DNA of 36,671 nucleotides from Candidatus Lambdaproteobacteria bacterium RIFOXYD2_FULL_50_16 (GCA_001783695.1 MFNE01000052.1:56358-93028); one strand, 5' to 3'. Shown: positions 1 to 8,941, numbered from the stretch's first letter. Translations and numbers: made by a program. Notes: a model not told the origin generated them from the letters alone.

Positions 1-140
1 AATCCCCTGCGCACCAGAGCCAGAGCCACCTGGACTAGTTCAGGTGTGTTTGGAGCAAGGCTTGATAGTCTTAGGGAAAAATGCCGGTCAAAGGGATCAA
101 TTACCCCGGTCTGCCGCAAGGTTTTTAGGTTCCAATCCAT
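1..140 (-). CDS. recD: RecD, exonuclease V alpha subunit (N-terminal fragment, cut by window edge)
   Basis: The reading frame begins at the ATG at 140 and stays open to the window edge, giving 46 residues that start MDWNLKTLRQTGVIDPFDRH. A short N-terminal helical segment with a 'GVIDPFDRHF' stretch is like the start of RecD, the 5'-3' helicase motor of RecBCD. The ATG overlaps the recB stop by one base (TGATG), and the order recC-recB-recD is the usual one, so the call rests on position plus weak sequence likeness. None of the ATPase motifs lies inside the window. Translation is probably coupled to recB termination. Confidence 0.8.
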   Translation of the reverse strand, partial: MDWNLKTLRQTGVIDPFDRHFSLRLSSLAPNTPELVQVALALVRRG

Positions 141-3100
141 CAATGCCCCCCCAAAAGTGACCCAAAGGTTAACAAATCCGATTCTTCAGGCCTCCGCCAA
201 TGCACACCCGCTTGACTTCCGGGCTCCATCGCTCGCAGGAACAGGTAATAAACCCCGCCAAAATGGGTTTTATAGGAATAATCAGGCAAACGTCTGGAGA
301 GGTGTTGGTGCAGCGCCCAAGCATAGACCCATGATTGTAAATGGTAATGACTGCTCCCCATCACCTCATTCAAGGCCTCTTCTCGGTAAAGGACCGCTTG
401 ATTGCCCAAGTGGTTCGACTTGTAATCCGCCAAATAGTAACGCCCTTGAAAGCGAAACACCAAATCAACAAATCCCTTTAAATACCCGGTCAGGGTAGCA
501 AATCCCAAGGTTTTGAGTTGCGCTCCGTAGGCCTCATATCCAGGGACTTTGGCAAAAAAATTGGCCAGTCGGTCTGCGGTTAGGCTTTTAACTGGATAAA
601 TAAACTCCAATTCAGCCCATTGGTCCTTCGGCCCCCAATCACCCATCCCAAAGCCCCCTAAATCGACCTTGGGTAACTCCGCCAACCATTGGGTCAGGGG
701 CTCTTGCCAGCGTTCCCGGTCGAATTGGTGTTGGGTTAATTGAGTCTGGACCCAAGGCTTTGGGTCGCCGCTCCAACTCCAATGCTCCAACAAATCGTGA
801 AAAAATAGTCCTGCCTTGGCCCCTTTGGGGAACTGGGCTAAGGCTAAACTCACCTCTAGGTTGGTGGGTACAGCCGCAAGCAAGGGGGCTGGGTCGCGGT
901 CTTTGCCCAATTCTTCGGGCTGGTGCGCGGTTTGGGCGAGTCCTGAATAACTGCTAATCCGCCAAGCTCGGTTAGGGCCAGGTTTATACTTCCAGGGACT
1001 TATGGCCGCTGGCATATTGGGAGGAGGAGAACTATAATTCTTAGGTGCCCCTTCTTTTATCTCTAGTGCCCCGCCGGACTCCAAACCCAATTCCTCAACT
1101 CGGGCCTTTATTGTTTTGCTGTCCCAATCCTTTAGCCAGGACTTCTGTTTTTCATAAGGCCCCCCTTCACGGTCATCACTACATGGGGATAACGCCCAAG
1201 CCAGAGGGCTAGTTTCCCAGTCGCCGATTGGCCCAAAATAGAGATGGACTTGGTGTTTGGCGCGGGTCAGCGCGACATACATCAACCGAAGCGACTCGGC
1301 GAATTCCTCTTCTTCGTATAAGGAATTATCCGCGTCTGGGTGTAAATCAAACACCAATTGCCCCTTTTTGTGGTATATTGGATTTGTTGGTTTTTTTGGG
1401 GACTTGCCCTCCCATAAATAGGGACAAAATACCACCGGGTATTCCAACCCTTTGGCTTTATGGACCGTAACGATGGTCACAGATCGTTGGTCTTGGTCGG
1501 CCCACAACTCCTCTTTTTCGCCCCCGTTCCCGGCTAGTCGGTCTTTTAATAATTGTAATTGTGCAGCAGGTTCCCCATTGCCTAAGGATTGAATCAACTG
1601 TTGCCAATTCGACCAAATCCGCTGCCCACCTTGTTTGGCCAGGAGCCCCTTGGCCATTTCGATCTGGTCGGCCAGTTGAGTAGCCATCATTAGGAGCCCT
1701 TTAGAATGCCACTCATTTTGCCAATGGTCAAAATAGGCTTGCCAACGGGCTAAATGGCCTGGGTCCTTTAACAGGGTTTCGAGTCCCTGGGCATCAAAAC
1801 CAAAAAACACAGACGCCAAGGCCGAGCGCAGCGCCCGCGCGTCTTCAGGGTTTAATAAGGCGTATAACAACCGGGCTAAGTCGTAAGCCTCCTCGGTCTG
1901 AAAAAGCAGTTGCCGGCCAAGAAATAGATTGGGAATCCCCTGTTGATCAAGGGCTGCCTTGACCTCTTCCCCTTGCGAATTTTTGCGTACCAATACCGCT
2001 ATATCCTGCGGCGCCAAGGACTGCCCACCTAGCTTGGAGCTTTGTAAGAGTTGTTTAATCTGGGAGGCTAAAAGTCTGGGGATTTCGGTCCTGGCCCAAG
2101 CGGTGTTTATCTTAGTTTTAGTCTTGTTATTGCCGTGAGCAGGAAGACTGCCGTCTTGTTCAAGTAAATATACTTGAACCGCCGCCCCCTCCATTTGGTC
2201 TTGGGCTTCTGGCCGAGGGCGGACTGGGCTATATTCAACAAAACCGTACCAAAAGGGACTCCGGTGTTTCTGCCAGAGGTGGTTGAGGGCCGTAAGCAGC
2301 CCTGGGTCGCTGCGCCAATTGACCCCCATGGTGTATCGGCCTTTTGTCTCCTTTTGCGCTAATTGGTACGCAAAAATATCGGCCCCGCGAAAGGCGTAGA
2401 TCGACTGCTTGGGGTCGCCAATCAAAAACAGCGCCCCCGCCCCAAACAGCCCCTTAAAGATGCGGTATTGCAACGGATCGGTATCTTGAAATTCGTCGAT
2501 CAATGCGGCCTTATATTCCTGCCCGATCTGGAACTTTAACCGCTCTCCATTGGGTCCTGAAAGGGCTTTGTCTAGTTCGATTAATTGGTCGTCAAAAAAC
2601 TGGGATTTTTGTAGCTGTTTTTTGGCCGCCATTCTGGTTTTGGCCTCGATTAAAAAATCAGCCAAAAACGCGGCCAACCACTGGTCGGTCCGCAATGCTT
2701 GGATTTCCAGTTCCTCTAAAAGGGATTGAGCAAGGTCGAAGAAGGGGTGGGTTGGGGGGGTGAAGTTATTTTTGGTTTGTTGGGCTAACCAGTTTGTCGT
2801 AAAGAGTTTGAAACGATCAAAAGGCTTGCTCCCCGAGAGCGGACTACCTAAAAAGTCGTCCATTTCCTCGGGGCAGGCGGCCAAGGCCTTTTCGCTATAA
2901 CTCCCTTTTTTGAGCCCCGGCCCTGATATTAACTCTACCAACTTGGCCCGATCCTTCTCCCACCAGTCAACCATCTGCTCAAACAGGGCCTGCGCTTGGG
3001 CTAAGGACAATTCCCCCGCTGGATAAGGCGGGGCCAATACCTCAATCTCTAGCCGACCAGTATATTTCCCAAAGACCTTCGCGAGTCCGCTGGGTCCCAG

Positions 3101-3628
3101 ATTTTTAGCAATCAAAACCTCTAACTGGACCCAGCTTAACTCACGGCTTCGAATCGCCCAAAAATCGGCGGAAACTTCTTCAATCAGGGGGGCAGGATCT
3201 TCGATCAACCGGTTTTCAAAGGCTTGCCCCGACTCGAAGGCGTATTGGTTTAACACCCGCTGGCAAAATCCGTGGATCGTAAAGATTCGGGCTTCGTCTA
3301 AAGATTGCAAAGCCAATTGCAGCCGCAGCTTATGCTCGACCCGTTTTGGCCACCAGTTTTGGTACAAAGGGTCCTTGGGCTCCTCTAAGGCGGTTAACGC
3401 TGCCAAAGCGGTCCGTAGCGTCTTGGAGACCCGTTCGACCAATTCGGCGGTGCTGGCTTTGGTGAAGCTAACCACCAGAATTTGCCCGACGCTAAGCTGT
3501 TCTTCTAATAAAAACCGTAGGTAAAGCCCGGTAATTGCGTGCGTTTTGCCGGTTCCCGCGCTGGCCTCGATCAAAGTAGAGCGGTTCAGCGGGCAGGTAA
3601 CTAGATTAAATTCTTCCATCGATCTCAT
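140..3628 (-). CDS. recB: RecB, exonuclease V beta subunit (helicase-nuclease)
   Basis: This 1162-residue protein is close to the family length (about 1180 in E. coli). It is the 3'-5' helicase and sole nuclease of RecBCD, which resects double-strand breaks and loads RecA. The SF1 motifs are in order: Walker A EASAGTGKTH at about 21-30, DEFQDTDP at about 378-385, GDPKQSIYAFRGAD at about 404-417, and VTVHKAKGLEYPVVF further on. The C-terminal nuclease domain carries HDLLEHW and the paired GFVDLVF and YYLADYKSN motifs, matching the catalytic Asp, Asp and Lys of RecB nucleases. It appears intact. The start ATG overlaps the recC stop as ATGA (3625-3628). A second in-frame ATG lies three codons downstream (MEEF). 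Confidence 0.97.
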   Translation of the reverse strand: MRSMEEFNLVTCPLNRSTLIEASAGTGKTHAITGLYLRFLLEEQLSVGQILVVSFTKASTAELVERVSKTLRTALAALTALEEPKDPLYQNWWPKRVEHKLRLQLALQSLDEARIFTIHGFCQRVLNQYAFESGQAFENRLIEDPAPLIEEVSADFWAIRSRELSWVQLEVLIAKNLGPSGLAKVFGKYTGRLEIEVLAPPYPAGELSLAQAQALFEQMVDWWEKDRAKLVELISGPGLKKGSYSEKALAACPEEMDDFLGSPLSGSKPFDRFKLFTTNWLAQQTKNNFTPPTHPFFDLAQSLLEELEIQALRTDQWLAAFLADFLIEAKTRMAAKKQLQKSQFFDDQLIELDKALSGPNGERLKFQIGQEYKAALIDEFQDTDPLQYRIFKGLFGAGALFLIGDPKQSIYAFRGADIFAYQLAQKETKGRYTMGVNWRSDPGLLTALNHLWQKHRSPFWYGFVEYSPVRPRPEAQDQMEGAAVQVYLLEQDGSLPAHGNNKTKTKINTAWARTEIPRLLASQIKQLLQSSKLGGQSLAPQDIAVLVRKNSQGEEVKAALDQQGIPNLFLGRQLLFQTEEAYDLARLLYALLNPEDARALRSALASVFFGFDAQGLETLLKDPGHLARWQAYFDHWQNEWHSKGLLMMATQLADQIEMAKGLLAKQGGQRIWSNWQQLIQSLGNGEPAAQLQLLKDRLAGNGGEKEELWADQDQRSVTIVTVHKAKGLEYPVVFCPYLWEGKSPKKPTNPIYHKKGQLVFDLHPDADNSLYEEEEFAESLRLMYVALTRAKHQVHLYFGPIGDWETSPLAWALSPCSDDREGGPYEKQKSWLKDWDSKTIKARVEELGLESGGALEIKEGAPKNYSSPPPNMPAAISPWKYKPGPNRAWRISSYSGLAQTAHQPEELGKDRDPAPLLAAVPTNLEVSLALAQFPKGAKAGLFFHDLLEHWSWSGDPKPWVQTQLTQHQFDRERWQEPLTQWLAELPKVDLGGFGMGDWGPKDQWAELEFIYPVKSLTADRLANFFAKVPGYEAYGAQLKTLGFATLTGYLKGFVDLVFRFQGRYYLADYKSNHLGNQAVLYREEALNEVMGSSHYHLQSWVYAWALHQHLSRRLPDYSYKTHFGGVYYLFLRAMEPGSQAGVHWRRPEESDLLTFGSLLGGH

Positions 3629-6600
3629 CGCCGCCCCTCCGCCTTAAGTAATGGTCCAAAGGTTCGAAGGGCTAGTGCTTTAAACTCCTCTTGAACCTCT
3701 TGGCAAAGAGGGTCATTCAGCAGGTCTTGGTTATGATAGAGTTTTTTATAGGCCGGCGTGGTATTGGGCGGGTGAGTTCCTTGCCATTTAAAATCCACCT
3801 TTTCTGGATTTTTTAGATAACTTTGCGCAAAAACCCACGCTTCCTTGGTAAACAGGGGCAACGGACGACGACATCCGGCTAAAAACAATTTGGTTAAATC
3901 GGTGAGGATCGCCTTCGCATCGGGGCTCGCGATTAGGTGGATTCCTCGTCGCCCTTTCTCTGGTGCTGCAAACAAAGCTGTTTGTGTGGGGCCAACTAGG
4001 GCGTTAACAAAGAGGTGCTCAATCCAGGTTTTAAAAAGCAGACCTCCATGAGGCTTGGAGGCGCTGGCCCGCACCAAACCCTTATCCCAGAGCCCACCCA
4101 ATTCCCCCTGTAAGTCCACCTCGCCCAAAGTTATGCGGCCTTTGACCGGAGGTTTGACGGTTTGACCCGCTAGGTAGCCAGCTTGCGCAGTTAAAACCGG
4201 TTGATATCGCCGCCAAGCCTGATCAAACCACAACCTACCAGCAGGCCCGCTGGGAAGCTTGCCTTCGGCTTCTAATCTCGCCCAGATCTCCTCTGGGCCT
4301 AATTCGGTGGACAAAATAAAATCACCCAGACCATGTTTTTCTAAAGGGTCTAGTTCCAATGGCTCCCGATCGGGCAGTGGCGCCTCCGGCTCCTCTAGTG
4401 TTAAGCCCAGCCCCCAGCGGAAAAATCCGGCCAAGGGGTCCCTAAAAAAGCGGATAAGATCGGCTAGATTAAGCTGGAGTGGCGCGGGGGGGCTAAGCGG
4501 GAGTTCAAAAAAGGATCTAACCTTGAGCTGGCCCCAGGCCGCCTGGGCCGCGTTAAAATCAATAGGAGAATAATTGGCCAATAATGGAAAATTGGGGTCA
4601 AAACTTTTGAGTGATTGGGCCAATCGGGGGTGGGACTGGATCGGAAATTCAACGGGTTTTCGGTTCGCGTTTTTGTAGCGTAAACTGATATAATCCAACA
4701 ATTCCAACAAAACCACCGAAGGGGGACTGGTTTGATTGGAGGTTTGTCCTAGGCCAGGATAGGTCAGTATCAAGCGCTGACGGGTCGCCAACAGGGCTTC
4801 TAAAAACAAATATTTGTCGTCTTCCTTTTTGCTTCGGTCGCCAAGTCGAGGCCAGTTGGTGGCTAGGTCAAAACTAACCGGCCGTCGTTGGGCAGGGAAC
4901 TGGTCCTCCCCCAGCCCTAGCATACAGATCACCTTAAACGGGATCGAGCGCATGGGTAACATCCCACAGACCGTCACCCCGTGGGATAAAAACCCTCGTG
5001 CTGCGCTACTATTGCCGCCTATTCTCCCTAATAAATCGGCTAAGGAACGCCGGTCAAGATGGGTGTCGGCCAATTCAAGCTGATTAAGTTGACTCATCAA
5101 CCCCTGCCAAAGACCAAGCTCGTATGCCCTATCCTCGGCAACTAGATCATTGGCCCAGCGGCCTAACACTTGGGCCCAATCGGCTAAACTCTTAGGCACC
5201 GCCGCTTGATCTAAAAGGCGACTAACAAAGCCCAAAACCTCCATCAAAGGCCCCAAAAAATTGTAGTCTAACCCCTCGACCCCTCTTAAAGGTAAAATCC
5301 CCTCCCAAGTTTCCTCGTCGTCCATGGCATACCCTAAAACGACCCGGTCCAACCCCCAAGCCCAAGTATGGGAGCGTTCGCTAGGCTGGCCTAGTTCGGC
5401 CCGGTGGGTCTCATTTTTTGACCAACGAATTCCCGCTCGCAGACACAAATCCCGCGCCCGTTCTAAGTCGTGATCGTCAAGCCCAAAACGCCGCCCTACG
5501 CCGCCTTTTGCTAGCCAGCCCAAAACCTCACTTAAACTCCAGCGGTGTTCTGGCAAGGCTAGGATCTCTAAAATCAAGGCGACTAAAGGCACCTCCTCCT
5601 CTAGGTTTTGATCGGCCAAGGAATAGGGAATTTTGGGTTCACGTCCAAAAACAGCCGGGACTAAAGGGGCGTATATTTTCAGATCACTTACCAAAACTAG
5701 AACGTCAGCCGGGCTTAGGCTAGGATCCTCATTAAGGGTGGCTAAGATGCGATTTTTGATCACCTGTACTTCCCGAAGCGCCCCGGCGCAGCGGTGGACT
5801 TCGAGGCTATTTTCAGTCTCAAGCCAAGCCAAGGGCGGGGTCACCTCTGGATTAGTGAGTTGATATATATCCTGTTGCAACTGCCCAAGGAGACTGTTGG
5901 CTTTGGGGAAAACAAATAATTCGGGTCCTTCTTGGTAATTGGCCTTTTGCTCTAAAAGAAACTGAAATTCTTGGCCCATTCGGCCCAGAAAACTTAGCAA
6001 CCGGTTGCCCGACTCATAATATAAAAGATCAAAATTTTCTTTGAGTTCTGCTGCCCGATTTTCCTGTTTTAAAAGGGCTTTTTTATTTAATTGGTCGGCC
6101 CAATATTCGTTGGTTGGGCAAAGTTGGTAAAGATCAAGTTTGGCAAAATCCCCTAGGGCACTGAAAATATCGATAAATAGGGGAGGTAAGGTGGCCAAAC
6201 CAAAAACGGAGATCTGTTCAGGAAGGTGGGTGGGGTGTATCCCCTTGGATAGTTGGCTAAAAAAACGGTCCGCCATACAAACTAAATGATCAGGCCCCAA
6301 TTGGGCTACCAGTTTTACCCATAAAAGCCTTTGCCAACGCGCCTCGGGGGTTTCATCAGCAGGAGGAGTAGCCCGCTCGAAACCCCTGATCCAATCGGGG
6401 CGGTAAACTAGGTATTGGTCGTAAACATCGGCTAATTTTCGAGCTAGATGCCAGCGGTCTAGGGGGGTGGACGCAGTTTTGAGATAGTTGGATAAAACCA
6501 CAAACTCAGGGTCACCCTCGAGGTGACTAAGCTGGCTAAACAACGCCAGCGCCATGGACTCGACCTGGTAATGCTCTCCAACCCCTACAATTTGCTCAAC

Positions 6601-6804
6601 CAAGCGTTTTGGGAACAAAACCTTACCGCCAGCCCAAATCCCTAAATGATCGGCTAGTTTAAGTTCTAGCCATTTGTTCATCCCTGGGTTTTGGGTAACA
6701 AGCCACTGGGGAGCCAATGGGTCACTAGGGCCCTGGGCCAACTCTTGGGCTAGCGCCAAAAAAAGCTGCTCAATCTGGTTGCTTCGAAAAACCCGTAAAG
6801 CCAT
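3625..6804 (-). CDS. recC: RecC, exonuclease V gamma subunit
   Basis: This 1059-residue protein is slightly shorter than E. coli RecC (about 1120). RecC is the non-motor scaffold of RecBCD, with a dead helicase fold that splits the duplex and reads Chi. The N-terminal NPGMNKWLELKLADHLGI and the central CMLGLGEDQFPAQRRPVSFD are typical RecC blocks, and no Walker A motif is present, as expected. It is first in the recCBD operon and overlaps recB by four bases. A TATACT -10-like hexamer sits only six bases before the ATG with no Shine-Dalgarno sequence, which suggests a leaderless mRNA. Which Chi sequence it reads cannot be told from here. Confidence 0.95.
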   Translation of the reverse strand: MALRVFRSNQIEQLFLALAQELAQGPSDPLAPQWLVTQNPGMNKWLELKLADHLGIWAGGKVLFPKRLVEQIVGVGEHYQVESMALALFSQLSHLEGDPEFVVLSNYLKTASTPLDRWHLARKLADVYDQYLVYRPDWIRGFERATPPADETPEARWQRLLWVKLVAQLGPDHLVCMADRFFSQLSKGIHPTHLPEQISVFGLATLPPLFIDIFSALGDFAKLDLYQLCPTNEYWADQLNKKALLKQENRAAELKENFDLLYYESGNRLLSFLGRMGQEFQFLLEQKANYQEGPELFVFPKANSLLGQLQQDIYQLTNPEVTPPLAWLETENSLEVHRCAGALREVQVIKNRILATLNEDPSLSPADVLVLVSDLKIYAPLVPAVFGREPKIPYSLADQNLEEEVPLVALILEILALPEHRWSLSEVLGWLAKGGVGRRFGLDDHDLERARDLCLRAGIRWSKNETHRAELGQPSERSHTWAWGLDRVVLGYAMDDEETWEGILPLRGVEGLDYNFLGPLMEVLGFVSRLLDQAAVPKSLADWAQVLGRWANDLVAEDRAYELGLWQGLMSQLNQLELADTHLDRRSLADLLGRIGGNSSAARGFLSHGVTVCGMLPMRSIPFKVICMLGLGEDQFPAQRRPVSFDLATNWPRLGDRSKKEDDKYLFLEALLATRQRLILTYPGLGQTSNQTSPPSVVLLELLDYISLRYKNANRKPVEFPIQSHPRLAQSLKSFDPNFPLLANYSPIDFNAAQAAWGQLKVRSFFELPLSPPAPLQLNLADLIRFFRDPLAGFFRWGLGLTLEEPEAPLPDREPLELDPLEKHGLGDFILSTELGPEEIWARLEAEGKLPSGPAGRLWFDQAWRRYQPVLTAQAGYLAGQTVKPPVKGRITLGEVDLQGELGGLWDKGLVRASASKPHGGLLFKTWIEHLFVNALVGPTQTALFAAPEKGRRGIHLIASPDAKAILTDLTKLFLAGCRRPLPLFTKEAWVFAQSYLKNPEKVDFKWQGTHPPNTTPAYKKLYHNQDLLNDPLCQEVQEEFKALALRTFGPLLKAEGRR

Positions 6805-6810
6805 AGCCTA

Positions 6811-6816
6811 AGTATA
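6811..6816 (-). promoter_or_regulatory. Candidate -10 element of recC, implying a leaderless start
   Basis: The minus-strand hexamer TATACT is followed by TAGGCT and then the recC ATG. Standard -10 to +1 spacing would place transcription initiation at or next to the A of the start codon. No good -35 hexamer is seen 16-18 bases upstream, and no ribosome binding site precedes the ATG. Confidence 0.4.
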
Positions 6817-6913
6817 GAAATAAATAGTTGCCCCGAACTTGGAATAACAAAGGTTCAGCAAAAGGGCAAAATAAAAAAAACCTTACTTTTGTTGACTAAT
6901 GACGGGCCTTGGG

Positions 6914-6925
6914 TTTAGGCCTAAA
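6914..6925. promoter_or_regulatory. 12-bp perfect palindrome TTTAGGCCTAAA, candidate operator
   Basis: A perfect 12-base palindrome lies 35 bases before the DUF2946-like gene in the recC-DUF2946 intergenic region. Its half-site (TTAGGC) resembles those of DtxR-family regulators, and such a regulator is encoded at 22644. Binding is inferred only. The inner 8-mer TAGGCCTA also occurs at 11667-11674 and once inside the glutamate dehydrogenase gene, so chance remains possible. Confidence 0.3.
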
Positions 6926-6960
6926 GGCAGACCCCAAAATTGGGGAGAAAGGACAGGTGC

Positions 6961-7335
6961 ATGCTAGGTTTTAAAGTAAATAATGTTTTACTAATTTTGA
7001 CCCGATTGGGGGTGATGGCGATTTTTGCCTATACCCTGGTGGCGGCACCTTGGGCCTGTAGGTATTTACAGACTCAAACATCTCAAGCCTTGATGTTTGC
7101 CGATCCCCATGCGCTTTGTGTGGTTCCAAGTCCGATTGAGTCCAAAGAATCTAAAAAACAAGCCCGCAGCCAGTGCCACTTTTGTTTTCTTGCACAAGGT
7201 CTGACACTGGGCACTCCGGTTGATTTTGTTTGGGCGAAATTCCAAAAGGAAACAGAATTTGTTTTCCAGTCCTCTAACGCTTCCCAAGCTCTTACCCTTC
7301 GGACCCAAAGCCGAGCTCCCCCCGTACCGATTTAA
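6961..7335 (+). CDS. DUF2946-like small exported or membrane-anchored protein
   Basis: This 124-residue protein has a hydrophobic N-terminal segment (about residues 8-30, ending near AAPWAC) that could be an uncleaved anchor or signal peptide. A mid-protein Cys-His-Phe-Cys motif lies at about 72-75, and the tail reads SRAPPVPI. A CxxC followed by a basic-Ala/Gly-Pro-Pro tail is characteristic of the DUF2946 family, whose members are often found near metal-related envelope genes. The function is unknown. The ATG at 6961 is chosen because GGAGAAAGGA lies at proper spacing upstream. An in-frame TTG at 6940 would add seven residues and bury that site. It leads a same-strand cluster with the barrel and redoxin genes 92 bases downstream. 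Confidence 0.6.
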   Translation: MLGFKVNNVLLILTRLGVMAIFAYTLVAAPWACRYLQTQTSQALMFADPHALCVVPSPIESKESKKQARSQCHFCFLAQGLTLGTPVDFVWAKFQKETEFVFQSSNASQALTLRTQSRAPPVPI

Positions 7336-7384
7336 GCCAATCCAATTTTCTCTGACCAATCTACTTTGGTCTGAACCTATTTGA

Positions 7385-7408
7385 CCTTAGGTTTTATAAC
7401 CTTAGGTT
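7385..7408. repeat. Two direct copies of CCTTAGGTT, 15-bp period, upstream of the barrel gene
   Basis: CCTTAGGTT occurs at 7385-7393 and again at 7400-7408, separated by TTATAA. Within the pair, AGGTT-TTAT-AACCT forms a small inverted repeat. The position, 20-43 bases before the barrel ATG, suits an operator or promoter-proximal regulator site. Confidence 0.45.
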
Positions 7409-7427
7409 AATCTTTGGGCTTGAATCG

Positions 7428-8381
7428 ATGAATTTACGCAGATTACTTGGCCTTTTTGCCTGCTTTATCCTTAGCACACCCAACCTCTGGGCGGCGAGTT
7501 GTTGCGGCGGGGGTGGGGGTGGGGCACTGGTATTGCCTAAAATGAATGAGGCAATGACCAGTGGCACCTTTTCAATTGAGTCTTATCATGGGTTTTGGGA
7601 TCAGTCAGGGCAGTTCCACAACGATCCGGCCGGGTCAGATTTAAATCAAACCCGCGCTAGTTTCGGAGCCGCCTACCGCTTAGCCCCCAGGTGGCAGGCA
7701 TACGGAACCGGTTCTTGGGTAAAAAACAAAAATCGCTATGAAGGGGTTAACTCGAATACAGAAGGGCCAGGGGACGCCCTGTTGGGGCTCTGGTACGAAG
7801 GTTTTGATCAGGTCACTTGTGTTTGGAAGGTATATAGTGTTGCCGATCTTAAACCTGCGATCTATTGGGGTTTGGCGGTGAGTTTGCCCACAGGTATCTC
7901 TCCTTATGATGAGGTTGCGAATAGCTTTGATATTACTGGTCGAGGATTTTATGGGGTTTCGGGTAAACTTAGGATAGAAAAGACCATTTACCCTTTTTCA
8001 GCCGGATTAGCGCTAGACTTCACTCGGCATTTAGAGCGCCCGGTAAATAGGGAGTACGGCAACTGGGTCGAACCCTACCGCAAACAACTGGGCGACCGAC
8101 TTTCTGCCGGTTTTAATTTAGGTTATGTCTGGTTTTTTGAAAACCAAGACGAGTTCTCGCTCACTTGGGCAATCACCGATCTAAATGAAAACCAGGCCCA
8201 AATCAATCAAGTAGAGGACCCTACAACGGGTATGCACCTAAAGTCCCAAGGATTAAGTGCCAGCCTGGGAAAAGCGGAACGAGATTGGATATTTAAAGCC
8301 GGGATAGACCAAGGAACCAGCGGGACAAACTTTCCCAAAACTCAAACGATTTCAATTGGAGTGACCTATGTATTTCCTTAA
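7428..8381 (+). CDS. Secreted outer-membrane beta-barrel-like protein with CCGGGGGG motif
   Basis: This 317-residue protein has a clear signal peptide (MNLRRLLGLFACFILSTPNL, probable cleavage after LWAA at about residue 23). The mature N-terminus would be Ser-Cys-Cys followed by six glycines. The rest alternates polar and hydrophobic residues in barrel-like strands (SAGFNLGYVWFF, SIGVTYVFP) and ends in an aromatic-containing strand, as outer-membrane barrels do. I do not recognise a named family; it resembles transporter-type barrels of the MetA-pathway superfamily. The Cys-Cys pair could bind metal or form a redox centre with the CPIC lipoprotein, whose gene overlaps this one by 14 bases. 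No strong Shine-Dalgarno sequence precedes the ATG. Confidence 0.7.
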   Translation: MNLRRLLGLFACFILSTPNLWAASCCGGGGGGALVLPKMNEAMTSGTFSIESYHGFWDQSGQFHNDPAGSDLNQTRASFGAAYRLAPRWQAYGTGSWVKNKNRYEGVNSNTEGPGDALLGLWYEGFDQVTCVWKVYSVADLKPAIYWGLAVSLPTGISPYDEVANSFDITGRGFYGVSGKLRIEKTIYPFSAGLALDFTRHLERPVNREYGNWVEPYRKQLGDRLSAGFNLGYVWFFENQDEFSLTWAITDLNENQAQINQVEDPTTGMHLKSQGLSASLGKAERDWIFKAGIDQGTSGTNFPKTQTISIGVTYVFP

Positions 8382-8901
8382 TATTATATTAATACTGGCG
8401 CTGGTATTAGGGGGCTGCAAGGGTACCTTGGACGACCTACAACCCAGCGGTAATGACCAGCGAGCTGAAGAAGTACAAACCACGAATAATCAAACCCCGG
8501 TCTATGATTTTTCCATTCTTGATCAAAACGGACAAAGCCGTAACCTTGCCCAAGAACTGGGTGCTGGGCGGCCTTTGGTGCTCTACTTCACCATGTGGTG
8601 CCCAATCTGTAACGCCCACACAGACCACCTGTTAACCCAAACCATCCCGAAATACAGCGGGCCCAAATATTTTCTAGTCGATTATATTTCCGGTTCTGCT
8701 TCTGCCGCGCTTCGCTCAAGACAGGAAAACGGGTATGAATCAGCCGCTTTTGAACTGTTGGTGGACCAAAACAACCAAGCAATAAACGCTTTTTCGGCAA
8801 CGATGGGCACCACGGTAGTGTTATCAGCAAATGGGGAATTGTTGTTTAACGAGGATCTAAAGGACGGGGTTAAGCTGGAAGCGGTTTTAGCCAAGCTGTA
8901 A
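8368..8901 (+). CDS. Thioredoxin-fold (TlpA/redoxin-like) lipoprotein
   Basis: This 177-residue protein has an N-terminal hydrophobic stretch and a lipobox LGGC with the acylated Cys at residue 17. A linker follows, then a redoxin domain: VYDFSILDQNGQ, LVLYFTMWCPICNAH with the active-site CPIC at 78-81, and a TTVVLSANGELLF segment that looks like the strand region before the C-terminal helix. Such proteins reduce or oxidise disulfides or metal-bound thiols in the periplasm. Its start lies inside the barrel gene (14-base overlap), so the two are translated together and probably act on each other or on the same substrate. The cis-Pro usual before the last strands is not obvious: the matching position reads Gly-Thr-Thr. 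Confidence 0.8.
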   Translation: MYFLNIILILALVLGGCKGTLDDLQPSGNDQRAEEVQTTNNQTPVYDFSILDQNGQSRNLAQELGAGRPLVLYFTMWCPICNAHTDHLLTQTIPKYSGPKYFLVDYISGSASAALRSRQENGYESAAFELLVDQNNQAINAFSATMGTTVVLSANGELLFNEDLKDGVKLEAVLAKL

Positions 8902-8941
8902 TCTTTGGGCCAGTAAAGGCTTTAGAAGGAAATTACAGTTG

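Noticed and set aside
46-498. Plus-strand 150-codon open frame
   Set aside because: It lies antisense to the conserved end of recB and start of recD, with no protein-like features; it is a shadow frame.
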